A model generated the notes under the pieces. The model saw only the letters and a list, made by a program, of their open reading frames with translations. It did no database searches and was not told where the DNA came from. A program made the translations under genes and the position numbers. From positions 1 through 50,086 of IMG/VR virus record IMGVR_UViG_3300031566_000061: a stretch of 50,086 bases of DNA; one strand, given 5' to 3'. Shown in pieces: positions 18,412 through 25,610 of the stretch (position 1 is the stretch's first letter; every line of letters starts with the position of its first letter). The stretch is from a virus.

Positions 18412-18446
18412 TTGACTATAGTGTAACATCTTGTTACACTATAGTC
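18412..18446 (+). promoter_or_regulatory. Early promoter with perfect 15-bp palindrome (operator)
   Basis: TTGACT (18412-18417) and TACACT (18435-18440) are 17 bases apart. The region 18414-18446 is a perfect inverted repeat with 15-base arms (gactatagtgtaaca / tgttacactatagtc) and a 3-base centre (tct), so a dimeric regulator bound here would cover both promoter boxes. T-rich tracts lie upstream. It reads into the GC-rich leader and the two winged-helix genes. It stands back to back with the late promoter, so it may also affect that one. Confidence 0.8.
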
Positions 18447-18449
18447 GGA

Positions 18450-18842
18450 GAATGGCGCTCTAGCTGGAAGATATCGACTCCATAAACGAAAATACGCCAG
18501 CGGAAGATGTTTTTGATGGTTTCTAACTTCCATAACAAACAGAAACTGGAAACGAAAGGTACCCTGGCAAGGTTGGCGGCCCGGACTACGGAAGTAGCAT
18601 CCGCCCCTCCACCACGCGCTTAGGCTACTTAGTAGGTACACCGTTCTAGTCAGGACACTTCCGGGGTGCCGCGGGGCAGGACCGCGGGCGGTGTAAAATC
18701 CTGGATTGAGCATTAAGCAGGTTGGGTCTGATCCGTTGGGCTTCCCAAAGGTCCGCTTCAAGTTGCTTACGGGGATATCATGATTGATATTATCCGGTTG
18801 GCAATACTGGCCTGGCATAAAATCAAAAGAAACGGAGTACCC
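18450..18842 (+). ncRNA. Long GC-rich structured leader, candidate noncoding RNA
   Basis: About 390 bases between the promoter and the first gene hold no convincing reading frame but much pairing potential. Examples: TGGCG/CGCCA near the start, GGCGG/CCGCC enclosing CTAC-GGAA-GTAG (a GNRA tetraloop), CTAC-TTA-GTAG, ACACCG/CGGTGT enclosing CCGCGG/CCGCGG, and TTGGG-CTT-CCCAA near 18750. GC content at 18560-18720 is well above the flanks. It could be a regulatory 5' leader or an RNA processed from it. It matches no RNA class I recognise. Confidence 0.5.
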
Positions 18843-19094
18843 ATGAATGAGATTCATTTATCCACTGATGAAAATATTATACTTTCTGGAATCGCCAAAA
18901 GGGATGCTTTGATCTCAAGAATAAAACGAGATTATTCTCCTCGTAAATTGGGTGATACATTGGGTTTTAGTGAACGCGCATTAGAAACACGTTTCAAGCC
19001 CGCTTTGGATAGTCTCATAAAACTTGGGATTATTGAATTGGATGGCGACGGTAGTCTGTTTTTCACAGACCTTGGCCTTGGATTAGTAAACTAA
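18843..19094 (+). CDS. Winged-helix DNA-binding protein
   Basis: The 83-residue product (MNEIHLSTDENIILSGIAKR...) has a helix-turn-helix in RKLGDTLGFSERALETRFKP and a wing at GIIELDGDGSLFFTDLG. This suggests a small transcription regulator. The ATG at 18843 has GGAG seven bases upstream. An in-frame ATG at 18780 would add 21 hydrophobic residues and is less likely. It is first in a two-gene unit downstream of the palindromic promoter, so it is a candidate for the protein that binds that palindrome. Confidence 0.65.
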   Translation: MNEIHLSTDENIILSGIAKRDALISRIKRDYSPRKLGDTLGFSERALETRFKPALDSLIKLGIIELDGDGSLFFTDLGLGLVN

Positions 19095-19108
19095 AAGGAG
19101 TTGTTATT

Positions 19109-19543
19109 ATGAGCGAACAACCCGAATGGGAAGGAAGGGAAATAGCGGCCCTGACAGGACACACATATGAAAACGTCCGGGCCTTGACTGGGAGGTATAA
19201 GAAGGGCATATCATTATACAATGCCAGGCGTTATTATGAAGCCGACCTGGCTTGGTTCGTTCGGAGGAAACTTACGAGCGAAGAAATAAAGTTACTCACA
19301 CAACTTTCAATCCGACGCCCTTTGATTTACAAGGAAATTGCCGATGGCCTTAAAATTGAGGATTTCAAGTTATTCACTTCCTGGGCCAACAAAAATATGA
19401 TTAACCTTAAAAAGCACGGCTTAGTAAAACAGGAAGGTGGGCATTTTAGCCTTACAACGAAAGGGGCTCTAATTTCAAATGCTCTGTCAAACACCGTAGT
19501 CGATCCGGCTGACCCATCCAGTAGCGCTAAACCACAACTATAG
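19109..19543 (+). CDS. Winged-helix / MarR-like small protein
   Basis: The 144-residue protein has an N-terminal HTH-like segment (GREIAALTGHTYENVRALTG) and a second winged-helix-like half (YKEIADGLKIEDFKLFTSWA ... KKHGLVKQEGGHFSLTTKG). It is likely a DNA-binding regulator made with the preceding gene, 14 bases away, from a strong AAAGGAG site. The last residues (VVDPADPSSSAKPQL) are encoded by one of the roughly 90-bp repeats described at 19482. Its tail may therefore have been acquired or exchanged. Confidence 0.6.
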   Translation: MSEQPEWEGREIAALTGHTYENVRALTGRYKKGISLYNARRYYEADLAWFVRRKLTSEEIKLLTQLSIRRPLIYKEIADGLKIEDFKLFTSWANKNMINLKKHGLVKQEGGHFSLTTKGALISNALSNTVVDPADPSSSAKPQL

Positions 19544-19572
19544 TCAAGAAACCCCTGTAAGGCAGCCATACG
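19482..19572. repeat. Cassette flank repeat, copy A
   Basis: This 91-bp stretch matches 20237-20328, including an exact run cgtagtcgatccggctgacc and the shared cccctgtaaggc. Copy A encodes the end of the winged-helix gene and the left half of its terminator. Copy B lies between the ASCH gene and the next small gene and carries only half a terminator. Confidence 0.85.
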
Positions 19573-19592
19573 TCAAGCCACAGGGGTTTTTT
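19550..19592 (+). terminator. Rho-independent terminator
   Basis: AACCCCTGT (19550-19558) pairs perfectly with ACAGGGGTT (19580-19588) over nine base pairs. The run of T at 587-592 follows. It lies seven bases after the stop of the winged-helix gene and faces the convergent ASCH gene. Confidence 0.85.
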
Positions 19593-19614
19593 AAGGCACT
19601 CAGGCTACGAGACA

Positions 19615-20190
19615 TCATTTCAAACTTGGGTCAAACTCCTTTTTCCCCCAATAATGTAATTTAATTTCCTCAGTACCAAGGCGGAAACCATTTTTCAAAA
19701 CGTGTCTATATAACCCTTCCGGCGGATTCCACAACCCACGCTTTCCCTTAACCCGGTAAGGATGCCTTAATATCATTGGCTCTTTAATAATCCAGTGATA
19801 TTTTGATTCTCGATGTGCCCATGGACTCTCCGCTCCCTCTACGCAATTATAAAGGGTTACTTTCCCTATTATCAATCCAGGTCCAGTATTTTCATTTTTA
19901 TGCAATTTAGCAAAGGAGACACCAAAATCTTTATTGCATTTAGTGTCTAATTCTCCTATGGCTTTTAAAACCTTTTCGGAAACTTTTTTTCTAAAGACTC
20001 CGTAATCAATTTGTTCTTGGGCCACGTGTATCCATAGTGGACCCCGAAAACCCTTCCATGGCTTCCAGCTTCGATTCTCTACATCCTTCCCAAGCATGAG
20101 CAAAGTTGCCCAGGGATTCCATACGGTCAACACCTTGCCACTGTCAATTAAGTACCTGACACATTCAGGTTTCGTACATTCATTACGCAC
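19615..20190 (-). CDS. ASCH domain protein
   Basis: The 191-residue product shows the ASCH (PUA-like) fold pattern: LTVWNPWATLLMLGKDVENR, RGPLWIHVAQ, GPGLIIGKVTLYNCV and KYHWIIKEPMILRHPYR followed by GLWNPPE. ASCH proteins bind RNA or modified nucleosides. Some act as nucleoside hydrolases or RNases. Start is GTG at 20190 behind GCGGAGG. The gene lies between flank repeat A (its 3' side) and repeats C and B (its 5' side), unlike its neighbours. This suggests arrival as a cassette. Confidence 0.8.
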   Translation of the reverse strand: MRNECTKPECVRYLIDSGKVLTVWNPWATLLMLGKDVENRSWKPWKGFRGPLWIHVAQEQIDYGVFRKKVSEKVLKAIGELDTKCNKDFGVSFAKLHKNENTGPGLIIGKVTLYNCVEGAESPWAHRESKYHWIIKEPMILRHPYRVKGKRGLWNPPEGLYRHVLKNGFRLGTEEIKLHYWGKKEFDPSLK

Positions 20191-20227
20191 TTTTCAAACC
20201 TCCGCTTTTAAAAGTTTTTCTCTCAAA
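20182..20227. repeat. Cassette leader repeat, copy C
   Basis: This 46-bp stretch matches 20620-20664 except for one extra base and includes the Shine-Dalgarno GCGGAGG of the downstream gene. The second copy encodes the C-terminus of the 286-residue gene (REKLLKAEV). Here the same codons remain as a non-functional relic directly before the ASCH start. Confidence 0.9.
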
Positions 20228-20236
20228 TTACAAATA

Positions 20237-20328
20237 CTCTGTCAAGACCCCGTAGTCGATCCGGCTGACCCATCCGGTGGCTAAGAGCCACACTTGTATG
20301 AAAGAAACCCCTGTAAGGCCGCCCTACG
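20237..20328. repeat. Cassette flank repeat, copy B
   Basis: This is a 92-bp partner of 19482-19572. On the plus strand it still spells VVDPADPSGG and stop, the end of a winged-helix-like gene whose body is absent. The terminator half cccctgtaaggc is present but its partner arm is missing. It abuts leader copy C (20182-20227). Confidence 0.85.
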
Positions 20329-20560
20329 GTTCTCCACAACGTTCTCCAGTAGCATATACCGAGGTTTCAATACGCATCTCCCAGACCTCGGATTTACCAT
20401 CTGGATCTGTGATTTTTATTGTAGCAAATTCCGTGTCTGTCCCGCTATCCCCATAGATATAATTCATCGCCCACTCTCCAGCCGTTTCGAAGTCAACCGC
20501 CCGAACTTGCAAAGTTTCGACTTCTTCTGACTCACACGTATACAGCTTTAGCTTTTCCAT
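20324..20560 (-). CDS. Small acidic protein, paralogue of the gene at 27911
   Basis: The 78-residue protein (MEKLKLYTCESEEVETLQV...) matches the second half of the product at 27911-28219 over about 50 residues: VDFETAGEWAMNYIYGD ... TIKITDPDGKSEVWEMR against FDFEDAAEEAMETVYFQ ... RIEITDENGNTKIFKCR. The pattern is a small alpha/beta domain of unknown role. It lies between leader repeat C' and flank repeat B. No function is proposed. Confidence 0.65.
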   Translation of the reverse strand: MEKLKLYTCESEEVETLQVRAVDFETAGEWAMNYIYGDSGTDTEFATIKITDPDGKSEVWEMRIETSVYATGERCGEP

Positions 20561-20628
20561 AGACCCTCCAGTGGACCCATCCCGTACCGTGAAACCACGT
20601 CTATTTCTCCAGTGACTTTATTACGCAT
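20548..20628 (-). CDS. Possible 26-residue leader peptide
   Basis: The duplicated ribosome site GCGGAGG is followed by ATG CGT AAT AAA and a 26-codon frame ending inside the start of the next gene. The first codons are the same as the start of the ASCH gene (RN), so this looks like a relic left when the gene behind this leader was replaced. It may still couple translation to the 78-residue gene. Confidence 0.3.
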   Translation of the reverse strand: MRNKVTGEIDVVSRYGMGPLEGLWKS

Positions 20629-20664
20629 TTTCAAACCTCCGCTTTTAAAAGTTTTTCTCTCAAA
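20620..20664. repeat. Cassette leader repeat, copy C'
   Basis: This is the second copy of the leader repeat, covering the last codons and stop of the 286-residue gene and the following Shine-Dalgarno. See 20182-20227. Confidence 0.9.
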
Positions 20665-21491
20665 ATAATTACTTCAGAAGCCAACCTTTTGATAATTAAG
20701 GTTATCATAGACTCTTCCCTCTGTCCCGTTATCTTAGCCCTTTTTTCTACAGTTATTTCCATGTTCTCATCACAGATCATCAATCCATAATCAGGGTAAT
20801 TGGAAATTACGAATTTCTTTGCTTCCACTTCTATGCATTCTGGAACACAAAAATAATAGCCGTTTACAACAGGTACTTCGCGCGTTTTAATAAAATGATG
20901 GTGGTGCCTTTTAAGTATCTGTGTCAATTCCTGTTTCATGTCTGATATGCTACATTTTATCTCGACTTCAATAACTTTAGATTTATCGTATGCCATTATA
21001 TCAGATATGCTTCTATGGGGCATTGATACCTCCGAAGCAACGGCAGTAAAACCACGCTTGTATCTAAGGTATTTCATTAGGGCCAACTTTATTTGAGCAC
21101 TATTCCCTAACTTCTGCGCAGCATTCAGGACAATTGACATCCCCAATTTTCCACATATTTCACACTTTCCTTTATCGGGTTTTAATTCTATCCATCCTAT
21201 CCCTGGATCATAGCCCCTCTTTTGTGAGCATTCAGGGCATTCAAGTTTAGTATAGTCGTGTGGTAGGTAAGAAGGCCAAGGGCTATCATCTTCTATTGGG
21301 GCTCCACATGTTTCGCATTCAACGTATGCCGTGAAAACACAATCATAGCATAAAACCCGGCCGTCTGTCTTTTTTTCTAGATGTACACCGTTAGCTTCCC
21401 AGTATACATCATATTTTCCACCATAATCATCATGATCCATTTGATCAACTACTACCTTGTTGCATTCATAGCACTTTAGAGGTTCCATCAT
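20631..21491 (-). CDS. Zinc-ribbon protein with MmcB/PD-(D/E)XK-like nuclease domain
   Basis: The 286-residue protein has an N-terminal half with four Cys pairs (CYECN, CYDC, CETCG, CPEC) plus CEICG near residue 112, typical of zinc ribbons. The C-terminal half, about 120-230, has SEVSMPHRSISDIMAYD followed by VIEVEIKCSISDMKQE. The D...E-x-K pattern is that of MmcB-type DNA repair nucleases of the PD-(D/E)XK group. A role in phage DNA processing is plausible. The ribbon part resembles the adjacent 105-residue protein. Confidence 0.6.
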   Translation of the reverse strand: MMEPLKCYECNKVVVDQMDHDDYGGKYDVYWEANGVHLEKKTDGRVLCYDCVFTAYVECETCGAPIEDDSPWPSYLPHDYTKLECPECSQKRGYDPGIGWIELKPDKGKCEICGKLGMSIVLNAAQKLGNSAQIKLALMKYLRYKRGFTAVASEVSMPHRSISDIMAYDKSKVIEVEIKCSISDMKQELTQILKRHHHHFIKTREVPVVNGYYFCVPECIEVEAKKFVISNYPDYGLMICDENMEITVEKRAKITGQREESMITLIIKRLASEVIILREKLLKAEV

Positions 21492-21500
21492 ATCCTCCGT

Positions 21501-21818
21501 TCATTCTGAATTTAATTCATACTCATCATCCAGGGCATCCCAGCATTCAGGACAAATCAAAGGCCCAGCGTACTCATCCGATAAATAGCCAGCACCGTAG
21601 TTATCTTTTTCAATAAGAACCAACTGGTCATCACTCCCCCCACACTCCTCACACTCATACCATCTTTCATCTTTGCAGACTTCACAAAGCCAAAGGCCAG
21701 CGTTGGTATGTTTTTCCCATTTCACTTTCACTTGATAGTTGTAAATCCAGACCATATCATACTTACTTAGACCGCCTGTTTTTCCGCACGTTGCACACTT
21801 TTGCTTACCCATGGTCAC
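21501..21818 (-). CDS. Small multi-zinc-ribbon protein
   Basis: The 105-residue product has four CxxC pairs (CATCG, CEVC, CEECGG, CPEC) spaced as two zinc ribbons. It resembles the N-terminal half of the next gene downstream (LWLCEVCKDERWYECEECGG against VLCYDCVFTAYVECETCG). The pair may have arisen by duplication. The ATG overlaps the stop of the replication gene. It could bind nucleic acid or protein. Confidence 0.6.
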   Translation of the reverse strand: MTMGKQKCATCGKTGGLSKYDMVWIYNYQVKVKWEKHTNAGLWLCEVCKDERWYECEECGGSDDQLVLIEKDNYGAGYLSDEYAGPLICPECWDALDDEYELNSE

Positions 21819-22984
21819 TCCTTTTGATCTTCATTTTCAAAAAGATTACTACAATCCCAAACCCCATTGACAAAGGTAAAAACTTTTTCACAATCCTTGC
21901 ATATCACTGATGTCCACTCTACTTCTGCGTAGGGATCATTATTGATGGCCATTTCAAGGCGTTCAATTTTACCGCCACACTTGCACTTTTCCGGTGGAGG
22001 TTGCCTTGCCTTTTTTTTTAGTGCTCTCGGCGTGTATCTTGAGGATTGCTTGATAAGACCATTCTTACCGAGAATGTTATTACTAAGATCAGATATCGTT
22101 TTTACATTCTCTTTCCAAAAGTCCATATCCTCAATAGCCTGAAGGCATTGATCAAGTACTTTCCAACCCTTGGTCTCTATTATTCTCAAAACCCTCTTTT
22201 CACATGAATCATCCCAGTCTTGGGGAAAAAGATTTTTAACCCGATTTATCATCTCCAAATTATTAGAAAAAGAAGCGGGCGGCTTTCTCTTCTCTTTCAT
22301 TGTATTTAATTCTCTTCTCTTCTCTTCTGCCGCCAGACTTCCGCATTGCTTGCGGACCTCATCCGGCGGACTGCCGGCGGACTGCCGGACCTCATCCGGC
22401 GGACTGCCGGCGGACTGCCGGACCTCATCCGGCAGACTGCCGGCGGACTGCCGGACCTCATCCGGCGGACTGCCGGCGGACTGCCGGACCTCATCCGGCG
22501 GACTGCCGGCGGACTGCCGGACCTCATCCGGCAGACTGCCGGCGGACTGCCGGACCTCATCCGGCGGACTGCCGGCGGACTGCCGGACCTCATCCGGCGG
22601 ACTGCCGGCGGACTGCCGGACCTCATCCGGCAGACTGACGGGAATTGGTGGTATTTCAGAGGCAGGCTCTCGGTCGTATCGCATATTCTGTTGATTTTTA
22701 CGAAACCCTGGGAATTCCAAGTATTTTTCACCATTCACCGTATACCATTCTACCAATCCATTTTCAGCCCAGTCCTTGATGATTTCTTCAAATTCATCAA
22801 CAGTTGGTTCCAGCGTCCTTGGGAACAATATATTTCTCAAATAGGTTGGGTCCCCCTCAATCCTTCCATCTCTGTCAAGGTGTACTACGGCATATATGAA
22901 GGCCAAACGTCCTATATGCGTTTTAAGGTTTAATACTTTTTTGTCCTTAACTATTTTTCTCAATATCAACCTTCCGCTTGCCAT
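21815..22984 (-). CDS. Replication initiator / replisome organiser candidate with internal repeats
   Basis: The 389-residue protein begins with a winged-helix-like domain (VLNLKTHIGRLAFIYAVVHL ... EEIIKDWAENGLVEWY) seen in phage replication initiators of the DnaD-like group. Residues about 115-213 are nine copies of an 11-residue unit PDEVRQSAGS(P/L), encoded by 33-bp repeats. The rest contains a helical region and a zinc-binding CKCGG...CKDC motif. In lambda O and related proteins the origin lies as iterons inside the initiator gene, so this array is a candidate origin. The start follows GGAGGAACC. Confidence 0.65.
   Translation of the reverse strand: MASGRLILRKIVKDKKVLNLKTHIGRLAFIYAVVHLDRDGRIEGDPTYLRNILFPRTLEPTVDEFEEIIKDWAENGLVEWYTVNGEKYLEFPGFRKNQQNMRYDREPASEIPPIPVSLPDEVRQSAGSPPDEVRQSAGSPPDEVRQSAGSLPDEVRQSAGSPPDEVRQSAGSPPDEVRQSAGSLPDEVRQSAGSPPDEVRQSAGSPPDEVRKQCGSLAAEEKRRELNTMKEKRKPPASFSNNLEMINRVKNLFPQDWDDSCEKRVLRIIETKGWKVLDQCLQAIEDMDFWKENVKTISDLSNNILGKNGLIKQSSRYTPRALKKKARQPPPEKCKCGGKIERLEMAINNDPYAEVEWTSVICKDCEKVFTFVNGVWDCSNLFENEDQKE
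22351..22640. repeat. Nine 33-bp tandem repeats (candidate replication origin iterons)
   Basis: The word gacctcat recurs every 33 bp at 22355, 22388, 22421, 22454, 22487, 22520, 22553, 22586 and 22619. Each unit contains the perfect inverted repeat CCGGC-GGACT-GCCGG. Every third unit has CAG for CGG in its first half, so the array is also three copies of 99 bp. GC content is far above the surroundings, and all six frames lack stops here. Confidence 0.9.
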
Positions 22985-23838
22985 GGTTCCTCCGAAAACC
23001 CAATTAAAAGGTTTTGTTTCTCATAATTCATCCAAAGGCACTCACTTGTCAATCTATGCCCTATATTCCTTTTCGTCTTTTTCATTACCTTATGCCAGCC
23101 GTGTAAGAGTTTATCATATAAATGGTTTTGTTCATTACGTCCGCACAGCATAACACTTCCCTTGAATTGAAGTAAAGTTTTTGCTATATCAACGTGTACT
23201 GTATGGTCAATCTCATTTAGACCATACAGCTTTTTACGATTACCCCAGTAGGGCGGATCCATAAATAAAAAAGTATCTTTTTTGTCATACTTTTTTACTA
23301 CCGCCTTCCAGTCAAGACATTCAAGCGCCACGCCCTTTAACCTGTCAGATATTTGTGGAATCATTTCAATTTTATTGAGATATGTCTTTACGACGTTTGC
23401 GCTACTCGATTTTTCAAGGTCTGGATGTCCCCTCCACTGTCCAGGTGATTGATCAAGGCTATGCTGGAGGCCCTGCTGGAGAACTACAAGTAACCTCCTC
23501 GATTCTTGCAAAGGGGTTTCCCTGTCCTTCTTGCCTTTTAAAACTTTTTTAATATATGCCAAGCACCTGAGATATTCTTTCCGGCTGTAGGGCGTTAATT
23601 CCAATAACCTTTTCAATTTATCCGGCTTTTCCCTTACAACAAAAAGATAGTTGACCAATAAATCCGATTTGTCGTTATAGGTCTCGTATTTTTGTCGTTC
23701 CTTATTTAACAAAACGGCGCCGGATCCCCCGAACGGTTCCACGTAATGCATTGACTTCCAACTATTCGGAAAGTTTCGATATATCCAGTCAGTAAGGCAG
23801 CCCTTACCTCCCGCAAAGTTGAAAGGTTGTAGGATCAT
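22966..23838 (-). CDS. DNA adenine methyltransferase, D12 (Dam) class
   Basis: The 290-residue enzyme transfers a methyl group to adenine N6. It shows the D12-class order: FNFAGGKGCLTDWIYRNF and VEPFGGSGAVLLNK (AdoMet binding, about residues 6-45), a target-recognition region, then the catalytic DPPY in FLFMDPPYWGNRKK (about residue 195) and the ending SECLWMNY. It may protect phage DNA from host nucleases or control initiation. It overlaps both neighbours. A shrunken relative lies at 31713. Confidence 0.93.
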   Translation of the reverse strand: MILQPFNFAGGKGCLTDWIYRNFPNSWKSMHYVEPFGGSGAVLLNKERQKYETYNDKSDLLVNYLFVVREKPDKLKRLLELTPYSRKEYLRCLAYIKKVLKGKKDRETPLQESRRLLVVLQQGLQHSLDQSPGQWRGHPDLEKSSSANVVKTYLNKIEMIPQISDRLKGVALECLDWKAVVKKYDKKDTFLFMDPPYWGNRKKLYGLNEIDHTVHVDIAKTLLQFKGSVMLCGRNEQNHLYDKLLHGWHKVMKKTKRNIGHRLTSECLWMNYEKQNLLIGFSEEPWQAEG

Positions 23839-24284
23839 TTCTTGATTCCCATATCTGTTAAGTCACTTTCATGGTTTTTTATCTCGTTTAAAAACGCTTC
23901 TTTAACAAGAGCAGAAAGATAAGCCTTTCTTGTTAAGGCATTTTCAGCCACCCCTTTCTTCCCAGGATTACCATTCCATATTTTATTTAGGGTCTCTATC
24001 TGAGAAGGATTCAATCCTCCGTCCGTTTTACCTGGATTACCTACCTTCCCCTTCCTCGACTTGATGAAGGATAAATCCGCCCTTGTGTAGAGTTTGCGTT
24101 TATACTTGAATCCTTCGGTTGGAATCAAGGAACCACACCTATACTTTTTCGCAAGGTTCCTTATGGACTGTAGACTCATTCCTGTCCTCTTTGAGATATC
24201 GTGTTCAGAGTACATTTTCTTATTTTGATACCTATAAGTGCACTGCGCGTACACCGTTGTTTTACCCGTTGTTTTTTCCATCAT
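23835..24284 (-). CDS. HTH regulator (MerR/AlpA-like)
   Basis: From ATG 24282-24284, just inside a GGGGG site, the product is 149 residues. The open frame extends to 24326, but that start lies within the promoter's -35 box and would precede the transcript. The helix-turn-helix is YSEHDISKRTGMSLQSIRNL, followed by a wing (EGFKYKRKLYTRADLSFIKS). The second half is helical (SQIETLNKIWNG). It resembles MerR-like or excisionase-like phage proteins. The promoter of this gene carries a related palindrome, so self-regulation is possible. Confidence 0.65.
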   Translation of the reverse strand: MMEKTTGKTTVYAQCTYRYQNKKMYSEHDISKRTGMSLQSIRNLAKKYRCGSLIPTEGFKYKRKLYTRADLSFIKSRKGKVGNPGKTDGGLNPSQIETLNKIWNGNPGKKGVAENALTRKAYLSALVKEAFLNEIKNHESDLTDMGIKK

Positions 24285-24297
24285 TACCCCCACGCTA

Positions 24298-24326
24298 TTT
24301 GTATCACACTTTAACATAATTGTCAA
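24298..24326 (-). promoter_or_regulatory. Promoter upstream of the HTH gene
   Basis: On the minus strand TTGACA (24321-24326) and TACAAA (24298-24303) are 17 bases apart. The spacer reads ATTATGTTAAAGTGTGA, with a half-site like the TGTTA of the other early promoters. It overlaps the stop of the exonuclease gene and would drive the HTH gene, methylase and downstream replication genes separately from the rest of the early operon. Confidence 0.65.
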
Positions 24327-25367
24327 CTATCGCAAATATCTTTCATAAACATCCAACCGCTGATAAGGACTTTCATCAAGATAGTGCTCATACAATCCAT
24401 CCTCTTTCAGCCTGTCATTGTTAACCCTGTTTGCGATTATGGTTCTCAACGTAACGGCTGGCTTCCCTGCGATAGTCCCGGTTGCATGCCCGCCTAACTC
24501 CAAAATAATTTTGTTCTTCCATTCTGCCCGCTGATCTTCGGCGGCTTTAATCATTTTACCAGCCTGCTTGTAGCACTTGACTATCTCGACAATATCATCC
24601 AGGGCTATCGGGTCTTTTATGACGGTAACACCAAAGACTTGTTTTATGACCTCTAAATCAGCGTCGGAACCGGTCGGGTCTGGCATTTCTCCAGGGATTA
24701 AATATTTATCCCTGAATTCGGTTTCTGCTCTAATCAAATCACTGATTTCTTTGTCAGTTATCATCCTTTTTTCAGCCTGAATCTTTTCAGCCTTAACCTT
24801 GGCAGCCATGCTCTCCCTGTATACAAGCCGGAAATTCATTTCCCAACTGATGAAAAAGACGATTACAAAATATTCAAGGTCAAAGATTTCCATGTAATGG
24901 GCAACCTGTAGGAGTACGTCCTCCGGTGTGGCGCCGTTCTTCCAGCGTGGCGCATCGAACGTTCCTTTTAATTTCACCTCCACACCGCCCCGGCCCAATT
25001 CCTTCGTCGTAATCGTCCCGTCAACCTGGCCAATCATAAACTCTTGTTCTGGTTTATCCGATCTGTAAAATGACTGGTGGGCCCTTATCTTGACATCCTT
25101 AAAAAAGCCAAACTCAATAAGCTTCTCGGCCGCATGCTTTCTAACCCATGGTTCCATTTCCCTTCCCATCCAAATGCCATCCCCGGACGGGGGTTTTGTA
25201 AGTCCCTTCATGCTGCAATATGTCGAAAGTGGAGAGTTCCATCCGACACCCATTATTCCAGGGGCCCTTGATCCACCGATGGAATGAACTTCCCGTAAAC
25301 CTTGGAAGGCAATTTTCCTCTCTTCATCATCAAGGTTGTTTGGATTAAATAATTTCACCTTACCCAT
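24327..25367 (-). CDS. YqaJ-type exonuclease
   Basis: The 346-residue protein is a lambda-exonuclease-like nuclease of the YqaJ family. Its start has SIGGSRAPGIMGVGWNSPLS, which includes the SxVA-like motif. GMVQVDGTI-like chemistry appears as FMIGQVDGTITTKELGRGG followed by VEVKLKG, the D...E-x-K catalytic core (about residues 130-155). With RecT/Bet it forms a two-part recombination system: the nuclease resects double-strand ends. The order exonuclease, two small genes, annealase is compact. Confidence 0.9.
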   Translation of the reverse strand: MGKVKLFNPNNLDDEERKIAFQGLREVHSIGGSRAPGIMGVGWNSPLSTYCSMKGLTKPPSGDGIWMGREMEPWVRKHAAEKLIEFGFFKDVKIRAHQSFYRSDKPEQEFMIGQVDGTITTKELGRGGVEVKLKGTFDAPRWKNGATPEDVLLQVAHYMEIFDLEYFVIVFFISWEMNFRLVYRESMAAKVKAEKIQAEKRMITDKEISDLIRAETEFRDKYLIPGEMPDPTGSDADLEVIKQVFGVTVIKDPIALDDIVEIVKCYKQAGKMIKAAEDQRAEWKNKIILELGGHATGTIAGKPAVTLRTIIANRVNNDRLKEDGLYEHYLDESPYQRLDVYERYLR

Positions 25368-25609
25368 TAAAAACTCCTTTCACATTTCCTGTGTACTATC
25401 GGTTGTTTTTCCCATTCGTCCTTTTTCTGCCACAACTCTATCTCGATTTCGTCTCTATTTTTCTCATTACCGTTTGGTTTAACATTCCATGGATTTAAAG
25501 TCTGGCTGAATGTTTCTTTTACAACGGCTCTTTTTCCACATACAGAACACTTACCAGCCTTGGTTCCGGTTAGCTTGATATTCGGATATTTGAACATCAT
25601 CTTAAACAC
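25367..25609 (-). CDS. Small zinc-finger protein
   Basis: The 80-residue product contains a CxxC pair (CSVCGKRAVVKETF) and a C-terminal HRKC, which together could bind one zinc. The middle is charged and probably helical (EIELWQKKDEWEKQ). It lies between the exonuclease and a hypothetical gene in the recombination block and overlaps the exonuclease start by one base. No function is assigned. Confidence 0.6.
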   Translation of the reverse strand: MFKMMFKYPNIKLTGTKAGKCSVCGKRAVVKETFSQTLNPWNVKPNGNEKNRDEIEIELWQKKDEWEKQPIVHRKCERSF

Positions 25610-25610
25610 C

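Noticed and set aside
18339-18857. 172-codon minus-strand frame across the early promoter and leader
   Set aside because: It runs through the palindromic promoter and the GC-rich leader, starts inside the opposite gene, has no ribosome site, and its composition is not protein-like (Pro/Arg/Ser-rich from GC stretches).
22351-22640. CRISPR array
   Set aside because: The units are contiguous, with no variable spacers, and are translated as part of a gene. No cas genes are present.
22170-22933. Long plus-strand frames across the 33-bp repeats
   Set aside because: They are open only because the repeat unit is a multiple of three without stops in any frame. The minus-strand frame has the sound start and domain.
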